59,052 nucleotides of DNA, taken from NCBI RefSeq assembly GCF_019966495.1, contig NZ_JAIMIA010000024.1:1-59052 (forward strand), given 5' to 3'. The notes beneath the pieces were generated by a model that did no database searches, had not been told where the DNA came from, and was given only the letters and a program-made list of their open reading frames with translations. The DNA comes from Tateyamaria pelophila (GTDB lineage: Bacteria > Pseudomonadota > Alphaproteobacteria > Rhodobacterales > Rhodobacteraceae). Of this stretch, positions 1-10,158 are shown one piece after another. Every line of letters starts with the position of its first letter. Position 1 is the stretch's first letter. The position numbers and the translations under genes were made by a program.

Positions 1-53
1 GCCACATACGTGCAAATCCGTTCCCGAAGGTCCAAAGAATATGGTTTGCCCAT
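1..53 (-). mobile_element. IS630-family transposase, first codons only (cut by window edge)
   Basis: Reading leftward from an ATG at 53, the sequence encodes MGKPYSLDLRERICTYV and then leaves the window. The KPYSLDLRERV-type opening is the usual N-terminal start of IS630/Tc1-like transposases, where it begins a helix-turn-helix DNA-binding domain. A strong ribosome binding site (GGGAGGTGG) lies just upstream, so this looks like a true start. Only 17 codons are visible, so it cannot be told whether the element is intact. The bases from 54 to about 235 hold the element's upstream end and the 3' flank of the next gene, with no other recognisable feature. Confidence 0.6.
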
Positions 54-235
54 GATCCACCTCCCAACGGAAGTGAATCAGACAAAAAGCTTCCTGTGAA
101 TCCCTTTCGATTCAGATCAAACACAAAACGCTTTAGGCGGGGGATGCCTGTGTTTGGGCGCGGCGGATGCAGAATGGCGGCGGTGTCGACTTGTGTCCGG
201 ACCGTGGTCGTGCCTGTGGCGCGTTGGCCGAGTTT

Positions 236-1168
236 TTAATACCCGGCCGCTTTGTCTACCTGATGGACAAACGCCTCGCCCGCCTCGCCCCGCCTGATGT
301 TTTCCGCCACCGTCGCACAGGAATAGGCCGCGCGTGTTTCTGATGCCACATGTGGCGTGACCGTGACATTGGGCTGGGTCCAGAAGGGGTGATCCCTTGG
401 CAGCGGCTCGACCCGGAACGTGTCCAGCGTCGCATGACCGATCTGGCCAGTTTCCAGCGCAGCCAGCAGGGCGTCATCATCGATCAACGGTCCGCGTCCG
501 GGGTTCAGGATGCGCGCACCCTTCGGCATCAAAGCGAGGGTTTCGGCGTTCAACGTGTTTTCCGTTTGCGCGGTCTTGGGCAACAAGAGCACACAGTAAT
601 CTGCCCGCTTCAACGCTTCTTCGAGCCCTTCCGGTCCGGACAGGCACGTGATGCCGTCGATATCCTTGGCGCTGCGGCTCCAACCCGTCACGTCGAATCC
701 AAGCGTACTCAGCGCCTGTGCACAGGCGGTGCCCAATTCGCCCAAACCCAGAATGGTAACGCGCGTGTCAAAGGCCAGCGGCGGAGCAGTTGGCTCCCAT
801 GTGCCCGGTGCCGCGCCGATATGCGCATCCATGCCAAGATGCAGACGCAGGATGTGGCCCGTGACCCATTCGACCATCCCTTGGGTCAGAGCCGGATCAA
901 CCATCCGGCACAGCGGGATGTGCAGCGTCGGGTTTCCGACGATGGCCTCAACCCCGGCCCATAGATTCAACACTGCCTTGGCACGGGTGTAAGGCGTGAA
1001 ATCTTGCAATTCGGAGTTTGGGGCGTAGACGATGTAATCGACATCGCCAGGCGGAATGTCGGTGCCGACATGTGCGGTCACACCGATCTCTGCAAGCGCC
1101 GCGCGCAAGGGGGCCTCGTATTCGGACCATCTGTTTTCCGTGGCGGCAAAAAGGACATTCACGTTCAT
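236..1168 (-). CDS. ghrA: 2-hydroxyacid dehydrogenase (glyoxylate/hydroxypyruvate reductase A type)
   Basis: A 310-residue NAD(P)-dependent D-isomer-specific 2-hydroxyacid dehydrogenase, probably reducing glyoxylate or hydroxypyruvate in the cytoplasm. The Rossmann nucleotide-binding loop GLGELG is at residues 141-146. The catalytic Arg-Glu-His set is visible as R225 (NPGRGP), E254 (FRVEPLP) and H273 (TPHVASE). The full length fits the GhrA subgroup, which has a short substrate domain at both ends. The start codon overlaps the stop of the upstream VOC gene by 4 bp, so the two are translationally coupled. The exact substrate cannot be read from the sequence. Confidence 0.88.
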   Translation of the reverse strand: MNVNVLFAATENRWSEYEAPLRAALAEIGVTAHVGTDIPPGDVDYIVYAPNSELQDFTPYTRAKAVLNLWAGVEAIVGNPTLHIPLCRMVDPALTQGMVEWVTGHILRLHLGMDAHIGAAPGTWEPTAPPLAFDTRVTILGLGELGTACAQALSTLGFDVTGWSRSAKDIDGITCLSGPEGLEEALKRADYCVLLLPKTAQTENTLNAETLALMPKGARILNPGRGPLIDDDALLAALETGQIGHATLDTFRVEPLPRDHPFWTQPNVTVTPHVASETRAAYSCATVAENIRRGEAGEAFVHQVDKAAGY

Positions 1169-1575
1169 GTCGCGAACGCCGTATCGAGGCTGGCCAGTCC
1201 CTTGATTTCGACCGGGTTGCCGGAGGGGTCGGTGAAGAACATCGTGCTCTGCTCCCCCGGTTCCCCCTCAAATCGCACCTGTGGGGCGAGGACGAAATCG
1301 ACGCCCTCAGCCGTCAGATGATCCGCCAGCGCGCGCCATTCAGCCATCGGCAGCACAGCACCAAAATGTGGCATCGGCACCTTGTGCGCGCCAACCAGCC
1401 CGGTGGGCGCGCTGGCAAAAGGGTCTCCCAGATGGCATGAGAGTTGATGCCCGAAAAAGTCGAAATCGACCCATGTGTCCGTGCTCCGCCCTTCGGTACA
1501 GCCCAGAAGACCGGAATAGAAGGCACGCGTGCTGTCCAGATCGCTGACGTTGAAGGCGAGGTGAAAGATTGACAT
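1165..1575 (-). CDS. VOC (glyoxalase/dioxygenase fold) family protein
   Basis: A 136-residue protein of the vicinal oxygen chelate superfamily. It starts MSIFHLAFNVSDLDSTRAFY, the typical first beta-strand and helix of a glyoxalase-like module, and has the later DPSGNPVEIKG strand that usually carries the last metal ligand. The His near the start (FHLAF) and the Glu in NPVEIKG are candidate metal ligands. It is the first gene of a two-gene unit with the hydroxyacid dehydrogenase. The family covers lyases, dioxygenases and resistance proteins, so the reaction is not assigned; a role linked to the neighbouring 2-hydroxyacid metabolism is only inferred. Confidence 0.8.
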   Translation of the reverse strand: MSIFHLAFNVSDLDSTRAFYSGLLGCTEGRSTDTWVDFDFFGHQLSCHLGDPFASAPTGLVGAHKVPMPHFGAVLPMAEWRALADHLTAEGVDFVLAPQVRFEGEPGEQSTMFFTDPSGNPVEIKGLASLDTAFAT

Positions 1576-1650
1576 GAGAGAACTCCGTTCGGTGGTGCCT
1601 ACGTCTAGCGCGACCTGTCGCCGAAGGGAATTCTGATTTACAGCTGACGG

Positions 1651-2790
1651 CTACCGCGGGCGGTGCACATGCGCGCTTTGTGCCAGCCCAAAGGCCAGCA
1701 TCAGAACCAGCATGGCCGATCCGCCATAGCTGACCAGTGGCAGGGGCACGCCGACAACCGGTGCCAATCCCATGACCATCGACATGTTGACGGCAAAGAA
1801 CAAAAAGAAATTGAGCGCGATCCCAAGGGTCAGCAGCGACGAGAACCGGTCTTTGTTGGCGAGCGCGGAAACGACGCAAAACACGATGATCAGCGTATAA
1901 AGCGTCAACAGCGAAAACGCCCCTACAAAGCCAAATTCTTCGGCCAATGTGGTAAAGATGAAATCGGTGTGCTTTTCCGGCAAAAAGTTCAGACGTGATT
2001 GCGTGCCTTGCATGAATCCCCGCCCGGTCCAGCCACCCGAGCCCAGTGCGATCTTGGATTGGGTGATGTGATAGCCTGCCCCCAGCGGGTCTGAGGAGGG
2101 ATCAAGGAAGGTATCGATCCGGCGGTACTGGTAGTCTTCCAGCAGTTGCCAACTGGTGCCGCGTGATTGAAACACAGCTGTCAGCAGGCCAAATCCTGCG
2201 GCAATGACCGCCGCAAAATATGCCCAGTGCACGCCCGCCAGGAACATAAGCCCGCCCCCGGCCGCCAGCAACAGGATCGATGTGCCCAGATCAGGCTGGC
2301 GCAGCACCAACGCTACGGGCAACAGGATCAGCAGCACGGGCAGGATCACCCAAAAAAGACGCGATTTGCGCGCAGGCGGCAACCAGTCGTAATAGGCGGC
2401 CAGCATCAGAACCAGCGTGACTTTCATCAACTCGGAGGGTTGCAGGCGCATGAATCCCAGATCGATCCAGCGTTGTGCGCCCATGCCGACGGAGCCAAAG
2501 AACTCGACCGCAACGAGCAGCATCAAAGACACCGCATAAGCAAAGCCCGCGACGCTGCGCCAGAACCAGATCGGTACCATTGCCACCATCAGCATCAGCA
2601 CAAAGCCCAGGGCAAAGCGTTTTATCTGTGGTTCGGCCCATGGTGTGAACGACCCGCCGGCAACGGAATAGAGCATCAGGAACCCGATCCCCGCCGTCGC
2701 CGTCAACAGCAGAGCCAGCGGCCAGTTCAGGTAGAGCAGCTTGCGCGGCCCTACCGGAACATATTTGACCGTGTACTCAAGATAACTCAT
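1651..2790 (-). CDS. rodA: Peptidoglycan glycosyltransferase RodA (SEDS family)
   Basis: A 379-residue polytopic inner-membrane SEDS protein that polymerises lipid II into glycan strands for cell elongation, working with PBP2. About ten hydrophobic segments are visible. SEDS signatures are present: RWIDLG at 107-112 followed by QPSE at 117-120, EKHTDFIF at 272-279 with D276 matching the catalytic aspartate, and PLPLVSYGGS near the end. It is the last gene of the mreBCD-mrdA-rodA operon, and its ATG overlaps the mrdA stop by 4 bp. RodA rather than FtsW is indicated by this context. Confidence 0.96.
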   Translation of the reverse strand: MSYLEYTVKYVPVGPRKLLYLNWPLALLLTATAGIGFLMLYSVAGGSFTPWAEPQIKRFALGFVLMLMVAMVPIWFWRSVAGFAYAVSLMLLVAVEFFGSVGMGAQRWIDLGFMRLQPSELMKVTLVLMLAAYYDWLPPARKSRLFWVILPVLLILLPVALVLRQPDLGTSILLLAAGGGLMFLAGVHWAYFAAVIAAGFGLLTAVFQSRGTSWQLLEDYQYRRIDTFLDPSSDPLGAGYHITQSKIALGSGGWTGRGFMQGTQSRLNFLPEKHTDFIFTTLAEEFGFVGAFSLLTLYTLIIVFCVVSALANKDRFSSLLTLGIALNFFLFFAVNMSMVMGLAPVVGVPLPLVSYGGSAMLVLMLAFGLAQSAHVHRPR

Positions 2791-4730
2791 GCCTGATTTT
2801 TGCCCGACACATTAGCGACGGGGCGGACGCTGCGCAGCGCGCGTTGTTGTTCGGTTATGCGGTCACGATCTTTGGTCGGATAGGCTTCGATCGGGGGTTC
2901 TCCGCCGGAAAGTGCCTGAAGCGTGATGTCGCGGGCAATCGGGGCGGCAGCCGTGGAGCCGCCACCGCCATGCTCGACCACCACGGATACCGCGTATTTG
3001 GGATTGTCATAGGGCGCGAAGTTCACAAAAAGCGCGTGGTCGCGCCGTTCCCATGGCAGATCCTGGTTGCGGGTCACTCCGCGGGCGCGTTCGGCTGCGG
3101 AGATGTTGCGCACCTGGCTGGTGCCGGTCTTGCCGGCCATGCGCATGGCGTCATCGATGATCCGGCTGCCATAGGCCGTACCGCGCCGGTCGTTGACCAC
3201 ATCAAACATGGCCCGTCGCATCTTGCGCAGGTTGTTCTCGTTCATACCGAGGCTTACGGCCTCCGGCGCAGGCTGTTCGATGCCGTCGATATTCTTGATC
3301 AGGCGCGGCGACACCGCATTGCCAGAAGCCAACCGGGCCGCCATCACGCACAGTTGCAGGGGTGAGGCCAGCATGTAGCCTTGCCCGATGGAGGCGTTCA
3401 CGGTGTCTCCGATCACCCAGTCTTGCCCGTGGGTCCGGACTTTCCAGTCCTTTGTCGGGGTCAGGCCCTGCACCACCGCAGACATTGGCACGTCGTGGCG
3501 TTCCCCCAGACCAAAGCGGTTCGCCATGGCCGAGATTTTTTCGATCCCGACCTTGAGCGCCAGATCGTAGTAATAGACGTCGCAGGACTGTTTGAGCGAG
3601 TTTTGCAGATCGACCCAGCCATGGCCCGCTCGTTTCCAGCAATGAAACTTGCGCCCGGCAACCTCAAGGTGCCCCGGGCAATAGACCGTATCATCCGGGC
3701 CAATCAACCCTTCCTCCAAAGCGGCCATGGCCGTGATCATCTTGAAGGTCGAGCCGGGCGGATACGCGCCTTGCACCGATTTGGATGCCAGTGGGCGATA
3801 CTTGTTGTCGGTCAAGGCGTTGTAATCACGCGATGAAATTCCGCGCACAAACAGGTTGGGATCGAAAGTCGGAGCCGAGGCAATCGCGACCAGATCGCCC
3901 GAGCGGACATCCATGATGATGGCGCTGGCGCTTTCATCGGCAATGCGCGCCTGAACATAGCTTTGCAGATCCGCGTCCACGGTCAATTGCAAGTCGGAGC
4001 CCGGCGTGCCCTCGCGACGGTCAAGCTCGCGCATGACGCGGCCCGTGGCGTTCACCTCGACGCGTTTGGCACCGCCTTTGCCCCGCAAAGCGGTCTCCGC
4101 CTTGGCTTCGACCCCGACCTTGCCGATCTGAAAGCGCGGGATCCGCAGCAATTGATCGGGATCCTCCAGCTTGTCGAGGTCATAGTCGCTGACGGGCCCG
4201 ACATAGCCCAGGACGTGGGCAAAATCCGATCCACGCGGGTAAACGCGGCTGAGGCCCACCTCCGGCGTGACACCGGGCAGGGCAGGCGCGTTGACCGACA
4301 CGCGGCTGAGGTCTTGCCATGTCACCTCGTCGGCAACGGTTACGGGCAGGAACGGAGCGGAGCGTTTCATCTCGGCGCGTGCCCGCTCTGTTTCGTCGGG
4401 GTCAAGGGTCACGACCGCGGCCAGCCGTTCCATCACGTCGTCCAGGTCGCCCGCATCCTCACGGACCATGACGATCCGGTAACTGGGCACGTTGCGCGCA
4501 AGCGGAATGCCGTTTCGGTCGAATACTTCGCCGCGGGCCGGCGGGATGATCCGGATATTGATCCGGTTTTCTTCGGCCAACATGCGAAACTGATCCGCCT
4601 GATCGACTTGCAGGAACTGCATCCGCGCCCCCAAAGCGCCGATAAACAACAGCTGAGCGCCACCCAGCAGCGCCGCCCGCCGGGTGATCTGACGATGGTT
4701 GGCTTCGGTATCGATGCGGGGCCGTTTCAT
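2787..4730 (-). CDS. mrdA: Penicillin-binding protein 2 (transpeptidase of the elongasome)
   Basis: A 647-residue class B penicillin-binding protein that cross-links peptidoglycan during side-wall growth. One transmembrane anchor lies at about residues 18-40, followed by a periplasmic dimerisation (pedestal) domain and the transpeptidase domain. The three active-site motifs are clear: STFK at 327-330 with nucleophile S327, SCD at 382-384 and KTGTS at 534-538. The length and the SCD version of the second motif are usual for PBP2. The gene overlaps mreD and rodA by 4 bp on either side, placing it inside the cell-shape operon. Confidence 0.97.
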   Translation of the reverse strand: MKRPRIDTEANHRQITRRAALLGGAQLLFIGALGARMQFLQVDQADQFRMLAEENRINIRIIPPARGEVFDRNGIPLARNVPSYRIVMVREDAGDLDDVMERLAAVVTLDPDETERARAEMKRSAPFLPVTVADEVTWQDLSRVSVNAPALPGVTPEVGLSRVYPRGSDFAHVLGYVGPVSDYDLDKLEDPDQLLRIPRFQIGKVGVEAKAETALRGKGGAKRVEVNATGRVMRELDRREGTPGSDLQLTVDADLQSYVQARIADESASAIIMDVRSGDLVAIASAPTFDPNLFVRGISSRDYNALTDNKYRPLASKSVQGAYPPGSTFKMITAMAALEEGLIGPDDTVYCPGHLEVAGRKFHCWKRAGHGWVDLQNSLKQSCDVYYYDLALKVGIEKISAMANRFGLGERHDVPMSAVVQGLTPTKDWKVRTHGQDWVIGDTVNASIGQGYMLASPLQLCVMAARLASGNAVSPRLIKNIDGIEQPAPEAVSLGMNENNLRKMRRAMFDVVNDRRGTAYGSRIIDDAMRMAGKTGTSQVRNISAAERARGVTRNQDLPWERRDHALFVNFAPYDNPKYAVSVVVEHGGGGSTAAAPIARDITLQALSGGEPPIEAYPTKDRDRITEQQRALRSVRPVANVSGKNQA

Positions 4731-5266
4731 GAGCGTGCTCCCTTGCCGCCAATGTCATTTGGGGTTGCCTTGCGTACACCCATAAAAGCATGTGTGATCC
4801 CCATCACAAGGGGATAGGCCGCAACGGTCACCGCGATCTGGATCAGGGCGGGGCCGATGGGTGGCATGTCGACCATCAAAATGGCCAGAACTATGCGATA
4901 GGCCAGACCAATTCCGACGATCCAGGCCGTCACGGAAGCAAGCTCTGTCGCGAGGCTGGCGTCCCGCAGGCTCCGCGATTGCAATTTGATCCGTTCGCAG
5001 GCGATCAGGGCCAGCACGGCCCAAAGGCCGGGGGGCCGCTGCAGCAACAGATCGGTCAGCAGGAACATGCCAGCGAGCAAGACCGCAGGCACATATTGCG
5101 GGCGACGGACCGACCAGGCAAGCGCGAAGGTCAGGATCAGATCAGGCCAGATCAGGCCACCCGTCGCCGTTTGCAATGGCAACAGGTGAAAGAATAGGAT
5201 CGTCAGAACCAGAAGCACAAATGCGGCTCGTTTCATCCAGAGGCGGGAAGGGGTCAGCTCACTCAT
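4727..5266 (-). CDS. mreD: Rod shape-determining protein MreD
   Basis: A 179-residue integral membrane protein with five to six hydrophobic stretches and short loops, as usual for MreD. It links MreC to the rest of the elongation machinery. Primary sequence is poorly conserved in this family, so the call rests on size, hydrophobicity and exact position between mreC and mrdA, overlapping both by 4 bp. The N-terminal part (SRLWMKRAAFVLLVLTILFF) is a cytoplasmic basic stretch followed by the first membrane helix. Confidence 0.9.
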   Translation of the reverse strand: MSELTPSRLWMKRAAFVLLVLTILFFHLLPLQTATGGLIWPDLILTFALAWSVRRPQYVPAVLLAGMFLLTDLLLQRPPGLWAVLALIACERIKLQSRSLRDASLATELASVTAWIVGIGLAYRIVLAILMVDMPPIGPALIQIAVTVAAYPLVMGITHAFMGVRKATPNDIGGKGARS

Positions 5267-6153
5267 TCCGTGACCTCTTCGGAGAGCAGGGCGGAGGGCG
5301 TTGGCCCCAACACTTGGGTGGTATCGGAGACAGGTTCGGTGCCGTAGTGGCGCAATACGCGCAGGAATTCGAGCCGTTCGTAGTCGGCGGACAACCGGAC
5401 TCGCAATCTCCCGCCCGGATCGGCGGCGACCTGCCCGATCAACAGCCCGGCTGGAAAGACACCGCCGTCCCCGCTGCTGATGACACGGTCACCGGGGCGC
5501 ACCAGATCAGGGCTTTCCAGAAAGTCGATGGGCGGGGCCGCAGAGTTGTCCCCCGCTACAATCGCCGTTTGTCCGGAGGGCTGGATCACGGCCGGAATGC
5601 GGCTTGAGGCATCTGTCGCCAGAATGACCCGCGCGGTGTTTTGCGCAACACCTGAAATCCGGCCCACAAGGCCGATGCCGTCCATCGTGGCCCATCCTTC
5701 GACGATACCGTCCCGCGCACCCACGTTCAGCAACACTGATTGGCGAAAGGGCGAGCCGGAATCAGCCAACACAACACCGGTAATATAGGTCAGGCGGGGA
5801 TCGAGACGGACATTGTTGAGGTCCAGGAGCCGGGCGTTCTCCTGCTCCAGCTGGAGCGCGGCTTCTTTCCACGCCTGCATCTGGCGCAACTCGCGGCGCA
5901 ACTCTGCGTTTTGTTCTGCAATACGGATGTAACTCTGAAAATCCCGGAGCAGATTTACGGTTCCGGTGACCGGGGCCATCGCCCAATCCATGTTGGGGAC
6001 AATCTGGTCCGTGACCTGTGCGCGAAACCGTTCGACCCGGGGACTGTCGATGCGCCACAGCAAGAAGACCCCAACAAGGCCCAAGACCAGCACAGCAAGA
6101 ACCAGCCGCCGAAGCGGGCCTCCATAGTCCACGGCATTGCGGTCCTTGGCCAA
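5263..6153 (-). CDS. mreC: Rod shape-determining protein MreC
   Basis: A 296-residue bitopic protein that couples cytoplasmic MreB to the periplasmic penicillin-binding proteins. There is one membrane helix at about residues 16-33, then a coiled-coil stretch at about 72-113 rich in Glu, Gln, Leu and Arg. A beta-rich periplasmic domain follows, containing the conserved VGRISGVAQNTARVILATDAS-type segment. It lies 88 bp after mreB and overlaps mreD by 4 bp. Length and domain order are normal for the family. Confidence 0.95.
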   Translation of the reverse strand: MAKDRNAVDYGGPLRRLVLAVLVLGLVGVFLLWRIDSPRVERFRAQVTDQIVPNMDWAMAPVTGTVNLLRDFQSYIRIAEQNAELRRELRQMQAWKEAALQLEQENARLLDLNNVRLDPRLTYITGVVLADSGSPFRQSVLLNVGARDGIVEGWATMDGIGLVGRISGVAQNTARVILATDASSRIPAVIQPSGQTAIVAGDNSAAPPIDFLESPDLVRPGDRVISSGDGGVFPAGLLIGQVAADPGGRLRVRLSADYERLEFLRVLRHYGTEPVSDTTQVLGPTPSALLSEEVTE

Positions 6154-6241
6154 GGCGATCTCACCTTACTTTGGGTCGCGTGGGGCGGATGGTCCGACAT
6201 TTGGCCCCGCGGGGCAAGTCTTGCACCCCATACGCGGCGAC

Positions 6242-7291
<1,050 letters not shown>

Positions 7292-7488
7292 TCAAAACCC
7301 CGAAAGCATTATTGGCACCCCGACTCGGAGCGCATTTAGCCGTTGCCTTATAAGGTCGGCTTGGCGTGGGTTAAAGGCCGTAATCAGGACAGTGTTGGCG
7401 CAAACGCGCCGATCAAAACCGAAAGCCGAAGGCTTTGACCTGACCGTTCCAGAATTTCCAGGTCAACTGTGCGGACATCCCAGAACAA

Positions 7489-7516
7489 ATGGCCCGAACA
7501 TTTCTGTCCGGGCCAT
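7489..7516 (-). terminator. Hairpin downstream of the binding-protein gene
   Basis: An 8-bp perfect inverted repeat (ATGGCCCG / CGGGCCAT) with a 12-base loop, 37 bp past the stop of the 7553-8389 gene. Reading leftward it is followed by TTGTTCTGG, only a weak T-rich tail, so termination is likely but not certain. Confidence 0.55.
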
Positions 7517-7552
7517 GATTGTGAGGTTTGCAGTGTTACAGCTTTGAGACGC

Positions 7553-8389
7553 TCAGGGCAGTGTGGGCGACAGAAGAAACATCGCTTCGATCGCAAAACC
7601 CGGTCGCGCGCCTGGAATTGTGTTTTTGTATACTTCTTCAAAATCGCCCTGCTCAAACAGGACCGAAAGCCCCGCATCGACCGCCAGACGGAAATCCGTA
7701 TCGCCGCGCTGCATCGCAAACCCTTGTTTTTCGACAGTGAGAATCTGGTCAAAGACCTTGAAGTCCGCGGCATCCTCTCGGGCCAGAACCAGGTTCATCA
7801 GGATCGACTGGTCCGCGAAATATGCGGTTATCTCATCGGCTTCCAAGGCTGCCATACCCTCGGTATGATCTGCGAATTCGACAACTTCGGCGTCGATGTT
7901 TGCAGCTGCAAGGGAGTTGTTGAGCGCATCAAGCGTCGTGGTGCCGCTGCGCACGCCGACCTTTTGGCCGGCCAGTGCTTCGAAGCTTTCCGGCGCGTCG
8001 ACCTTGAGAGCGATCGTCGTGCCATCGACATAGGTAATCGCCGAGAAGTCGACGAGTTCGCGACGCGACAGCGTAATCGTGGCAGCACCGCAGAGCAAGT
8101 CAATCTCACCGCTTGCAACCTTTTCAAAGCGGTTTTCCGTCGTTACGGGTTCAAACACCATGTCCATCGATTCCAGACCGGCTGCCGTCGCGATGCTCGG
8201 CGCCAGACGGACGCAGATTTCCGGGGAATAGCCTTGCGGGCCATTGTCTGAGAGGAACGACAGCGGAGCGGCATCGGTGCGAAAGCCCACAACGAACTCG
8301 CCGCTCTCTTTAATCCTGTCGAGGGTTTGACTGAATGCGAGTGTCGGCAAGAGCAACGTCGCCGCAAGGGCAGCAGATAATATGCGCAT
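7553..8389 (-). CDS. Amino-acid-type ABC transporter substrate-binding protein (family 3)
   Basis: A 278-residue periplasmic solute-binding protein of the polar amino acid family (SBP_bac_3). The N-terminal signal peptide MRILSAALAATLLLPTLAFS is followed by LDRIKESGEFVVGFRTDAAPLSF, the standard first strand of the family. GYSPEICVRLAPSIA and LLCGAATITLSRRELVDFS match its ligand-binding segments. No permease or ATPase gene is adjacent, so it is an orphan binding protein. Glutamate/aspartate-type substrates are plausible but cannot be fixed from sequence. Confidence 0.87.
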   Translation of the reverse strand: MRILSAALAATLLLPTLAFSQTLDRIKESGEFVVGFRTDAAPLSFLSDNGPQGYSPEICVRLAPSIATAAGLESMDMVFEPVTTENRFEKVASGEIDLLCGAATITLSRRELVDFSAITYVDGTTIALKVDAPESFEALAGQKVGVRSGTTTLDALNNSLAAANIDAEVVEFADHTEGMAALEADEITAYFADQSILMNLVLAREDAADFKVFDQILTVEKQGFAMQRGDTDFRLAVDAGLSVLFEQGDFEEVYKNTIPGARPGFAIEAMFLLSPTLP

Positions 8390-8446
8390 GGATTTGTCCT
8401 GTTATATGTGTCTGGGAATTACTTAACGAAGATTTTTCGGGAAATC

Positions 8447-8480
8447 AAAAAAGATGCGACGCACAGGCGCCACATCTTTT
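8447..8480 (-). terminator. Rho-independent terminator of leuA
   Basis: Reading leftward, AAAAGATG and a GC-rich segment pair with their complement ending CATCTTTTTT. This gives a stem of about 14 bp, including wobble pairs, with a run of six T. It lies 35 bp beyond the leuA stop. The other strand also ends in TTTT, so it may work both ways. Confidence 0.78.
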
Positions 8481-8514
8481 GAGGTGTTTGGCTGGGTTTT
8501 GCCTGCTTTGGCGA

Positions 8515-10071
8515 TCAGCTTACGTCCTTGTAGCTGATTTCGCGCCTGTCCGTGCCGGACTTGCCGCGCCGCACGATCAAGCGGTTCAGCGCATGCACAT
8601 AGGCCTTGGCCGAAGCGACAACCGTATCGGTGTCGGCTGATTGGCCGGTGACGATCAGACCGTTTTCTTCCATGCGCACGGAAACCGTCGCCTGTGCATC
8701 CGTCCCTTCTGTCACCGCGTGCACCTGATACAGTTGCAAGCGCGCCTCGTGGGGGAAAAGTGCCTTGACGGCATTGAACGTCGCATCGACCGGACCGTCT
8801 CCGGTTTGGGTCGTCATCTGACGGTCGCCATCGATGACCATGACCAGATCGGCAACCTGTGGGCCTTCGGTTCCGCAGCGTACGGCGAGCTTTTCGATTT
8901 TCAACCGTTCGTCTTCGGGGTCGGCGGTGGTGCGCATCAAGGCGATCAGGTCATCGTCATAGATTTCCTTCTTGCGATCGGCGAGCGCCTTGAAGCGGAC
9001 AAACACGTCCTTGAGTTGGTTGTCTCCCAACTCAAAGCCGAGATCTTCGAGCTTGGAGCGCAAGGCCGCACGACCCGAATGTTTGCCCATCACGATGTTG
9101 GTTTCGGACAGGCCCACATCTGCGGGGCGCATGATCTCGAAGGTTTCCGCGTTCTTGAGCATACCGTCCTGGTGGATGCCGGATTCGTGCGCAAAGGCGT
9201 TCTTGCCCACGATGGCCTTGTTGAACTGCACCGGAAAGCCACTGACGGCGGCCACGCGGCGTGAAATGTTCATGATCTTGGTGCTGTCGATGCCGGTTTG
9301 GTACGGCATAATATCGTTGCGCACCTTGAGGGCCATCACCACCTCTTCGAGGGCTGTGTTGCCCGCGCGTTCGCCAAGGCCGTTGATCGTGCACTCGATC
9401 TGACGCGCGCCTGCCTCAACAGCCGCGAGGCTGTTGGCGGTCGCCATGCCAAGGTCGTTGTGACAGTGCGTGGCAAAGACCACCTCATCCGCACCCGGCA
9501 CGTTTTCGAGCAGCTTACGGATCAGTTCCGCACTTTCGCGTGGGGCCGTATAGCCGACCGTATCGGGGATATTGATCGTTGTGGCACCGCATTTGATCGC
9601 GATCTCGACGACACGGTAGAGATAGTCGAGCTCCGTTCGTGTCGCGTCCATCGGTGACCACTGGACGTTGTCACACAGGTTGCGCGCATGGGTCACCGTC
9701 TGTTCGATCCGTTCGGCCATCTCGTCCATGGTCAGGTTCGGAATAGCGCGGTGCAAGGGCGAGGTGCCGATGAATGTGTGGATACGTGGTTGTCTGGCGT
9801 GTTTCACCGCATCCCAGCAGCGGTCGATATCGCCCAACTGCGCACGGGCAAGGCCGCAAATCACGGAGTTTTCCGCATTCTTGGCAATCTCGGAAACGGC
9901 GTTGAAGTCGCCGTCGGAGGCGATGGGAAAGCCCGCTTCGATGATGTCGACGCCCATTTCATCGAGCAGCCCTGCAATTTCGAGCTTTTCTGCATGGGTC
10001 ATGGTCGCACCAGGCGATTGTTCGCCGTCGCGGAGTGTTGTGTCGAAGATTACGACGCGATCTTGTGTCAT
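8515..10071 (-). CDS. leuA: 2-isopropylmalate synthase
   Basis: A 518-residue enzyme that condenses acetyl-CoA with 2-oxoisovalerate, the first committed step of leucine synthesis. The DRE-TIM signature FDTTLRDGEQ is at residues 9-18, with the metal ligand at D15, and the metal-binding HCH of ATHCHND at 202-204. The C-terminal part from about residue 400 is the LeuA regulatory dimer domain that senses leucine. The ATG at 10071 was chosen because the conserved protein begins there; the 63 in-frame codons upstream are arginine- and serine-rich and overlap a structured leader. Control is probably dual: allosteric, and by the leader peptide described separately. Confidence 0.96.
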   Translation of the reverse strand: MTQDRVVIFDTTLRDGEQSPGATMTHAEKLEIAGLLDEMGVDIIEAGFPIASDGDFNAVSEIAKNAENSVICGLARAQLGDIDRCWDAVKHARQPRIHTFIGTSPLHRAIPNLTMDEMAERIEQTVTHARNLCDNVQWSPMDATRTELDYLYRVVEIAIKCGATTINIPDTVGYTAPRESAELIRKLLENVPGADEVVFATHCHNDLGMATANSLAAVEAGARQIECTINGLGERAGNTALEEVVMALKVRNDIMPYQTGIDSTKIMNISRRVAAVSGFPVQFNKAIVGKNAFAHESGIHQDGMLKNAETFEIMRPADVGLSETNIVMGKHSGRAALRSKLEDLGFELGDNQLKDVFVRFKALADRKKEIYDDDLIALMRTTADPEDERLKIEKLAVRCGTEGPQVADLVMVIDGDRQMTTQTGDGPVDATFNAVKALFPHEARLQLYQVHAVTEGTDAQATVSVRMEENGLIVTGQSADTDTVVASAKAYVHALNRLIVRRGKSGTDRREISYKDVS

Positions 10072-10107
10072 GTGAGTTCTCTTTTTTGATCTGTTCCTGA
10101 AGCCAAT

Positions 10108-10158
10108 GGCGCGCGGGCTATCCTCTGAGCGGGCGCGCCAACGGGCTGCGCTCAGAGG
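10108..10158 (-). promoter_or_regulatory. leuA leader hairpins (attenuator-like)
   Basis: A perfect 10-bp inverted repeat CCTCTGAGCG / CGCTCAGAGG (10122-10131 and 10149-10158) encloses a 17-base loop. The upstream arm, read leftward, contains the stop codon of the leader peptide. The loop holds GGCGCGC-type sequence that can pair instead with GCGCGCCA at 10108-10115, giving two competing folds. No run of T follows, so the switch may act on translation or through Rho rather than a classic terminator. Seen: the repeats and their overlap with the leader stop. Inferred: the regulatory role. Confidence 0.65.
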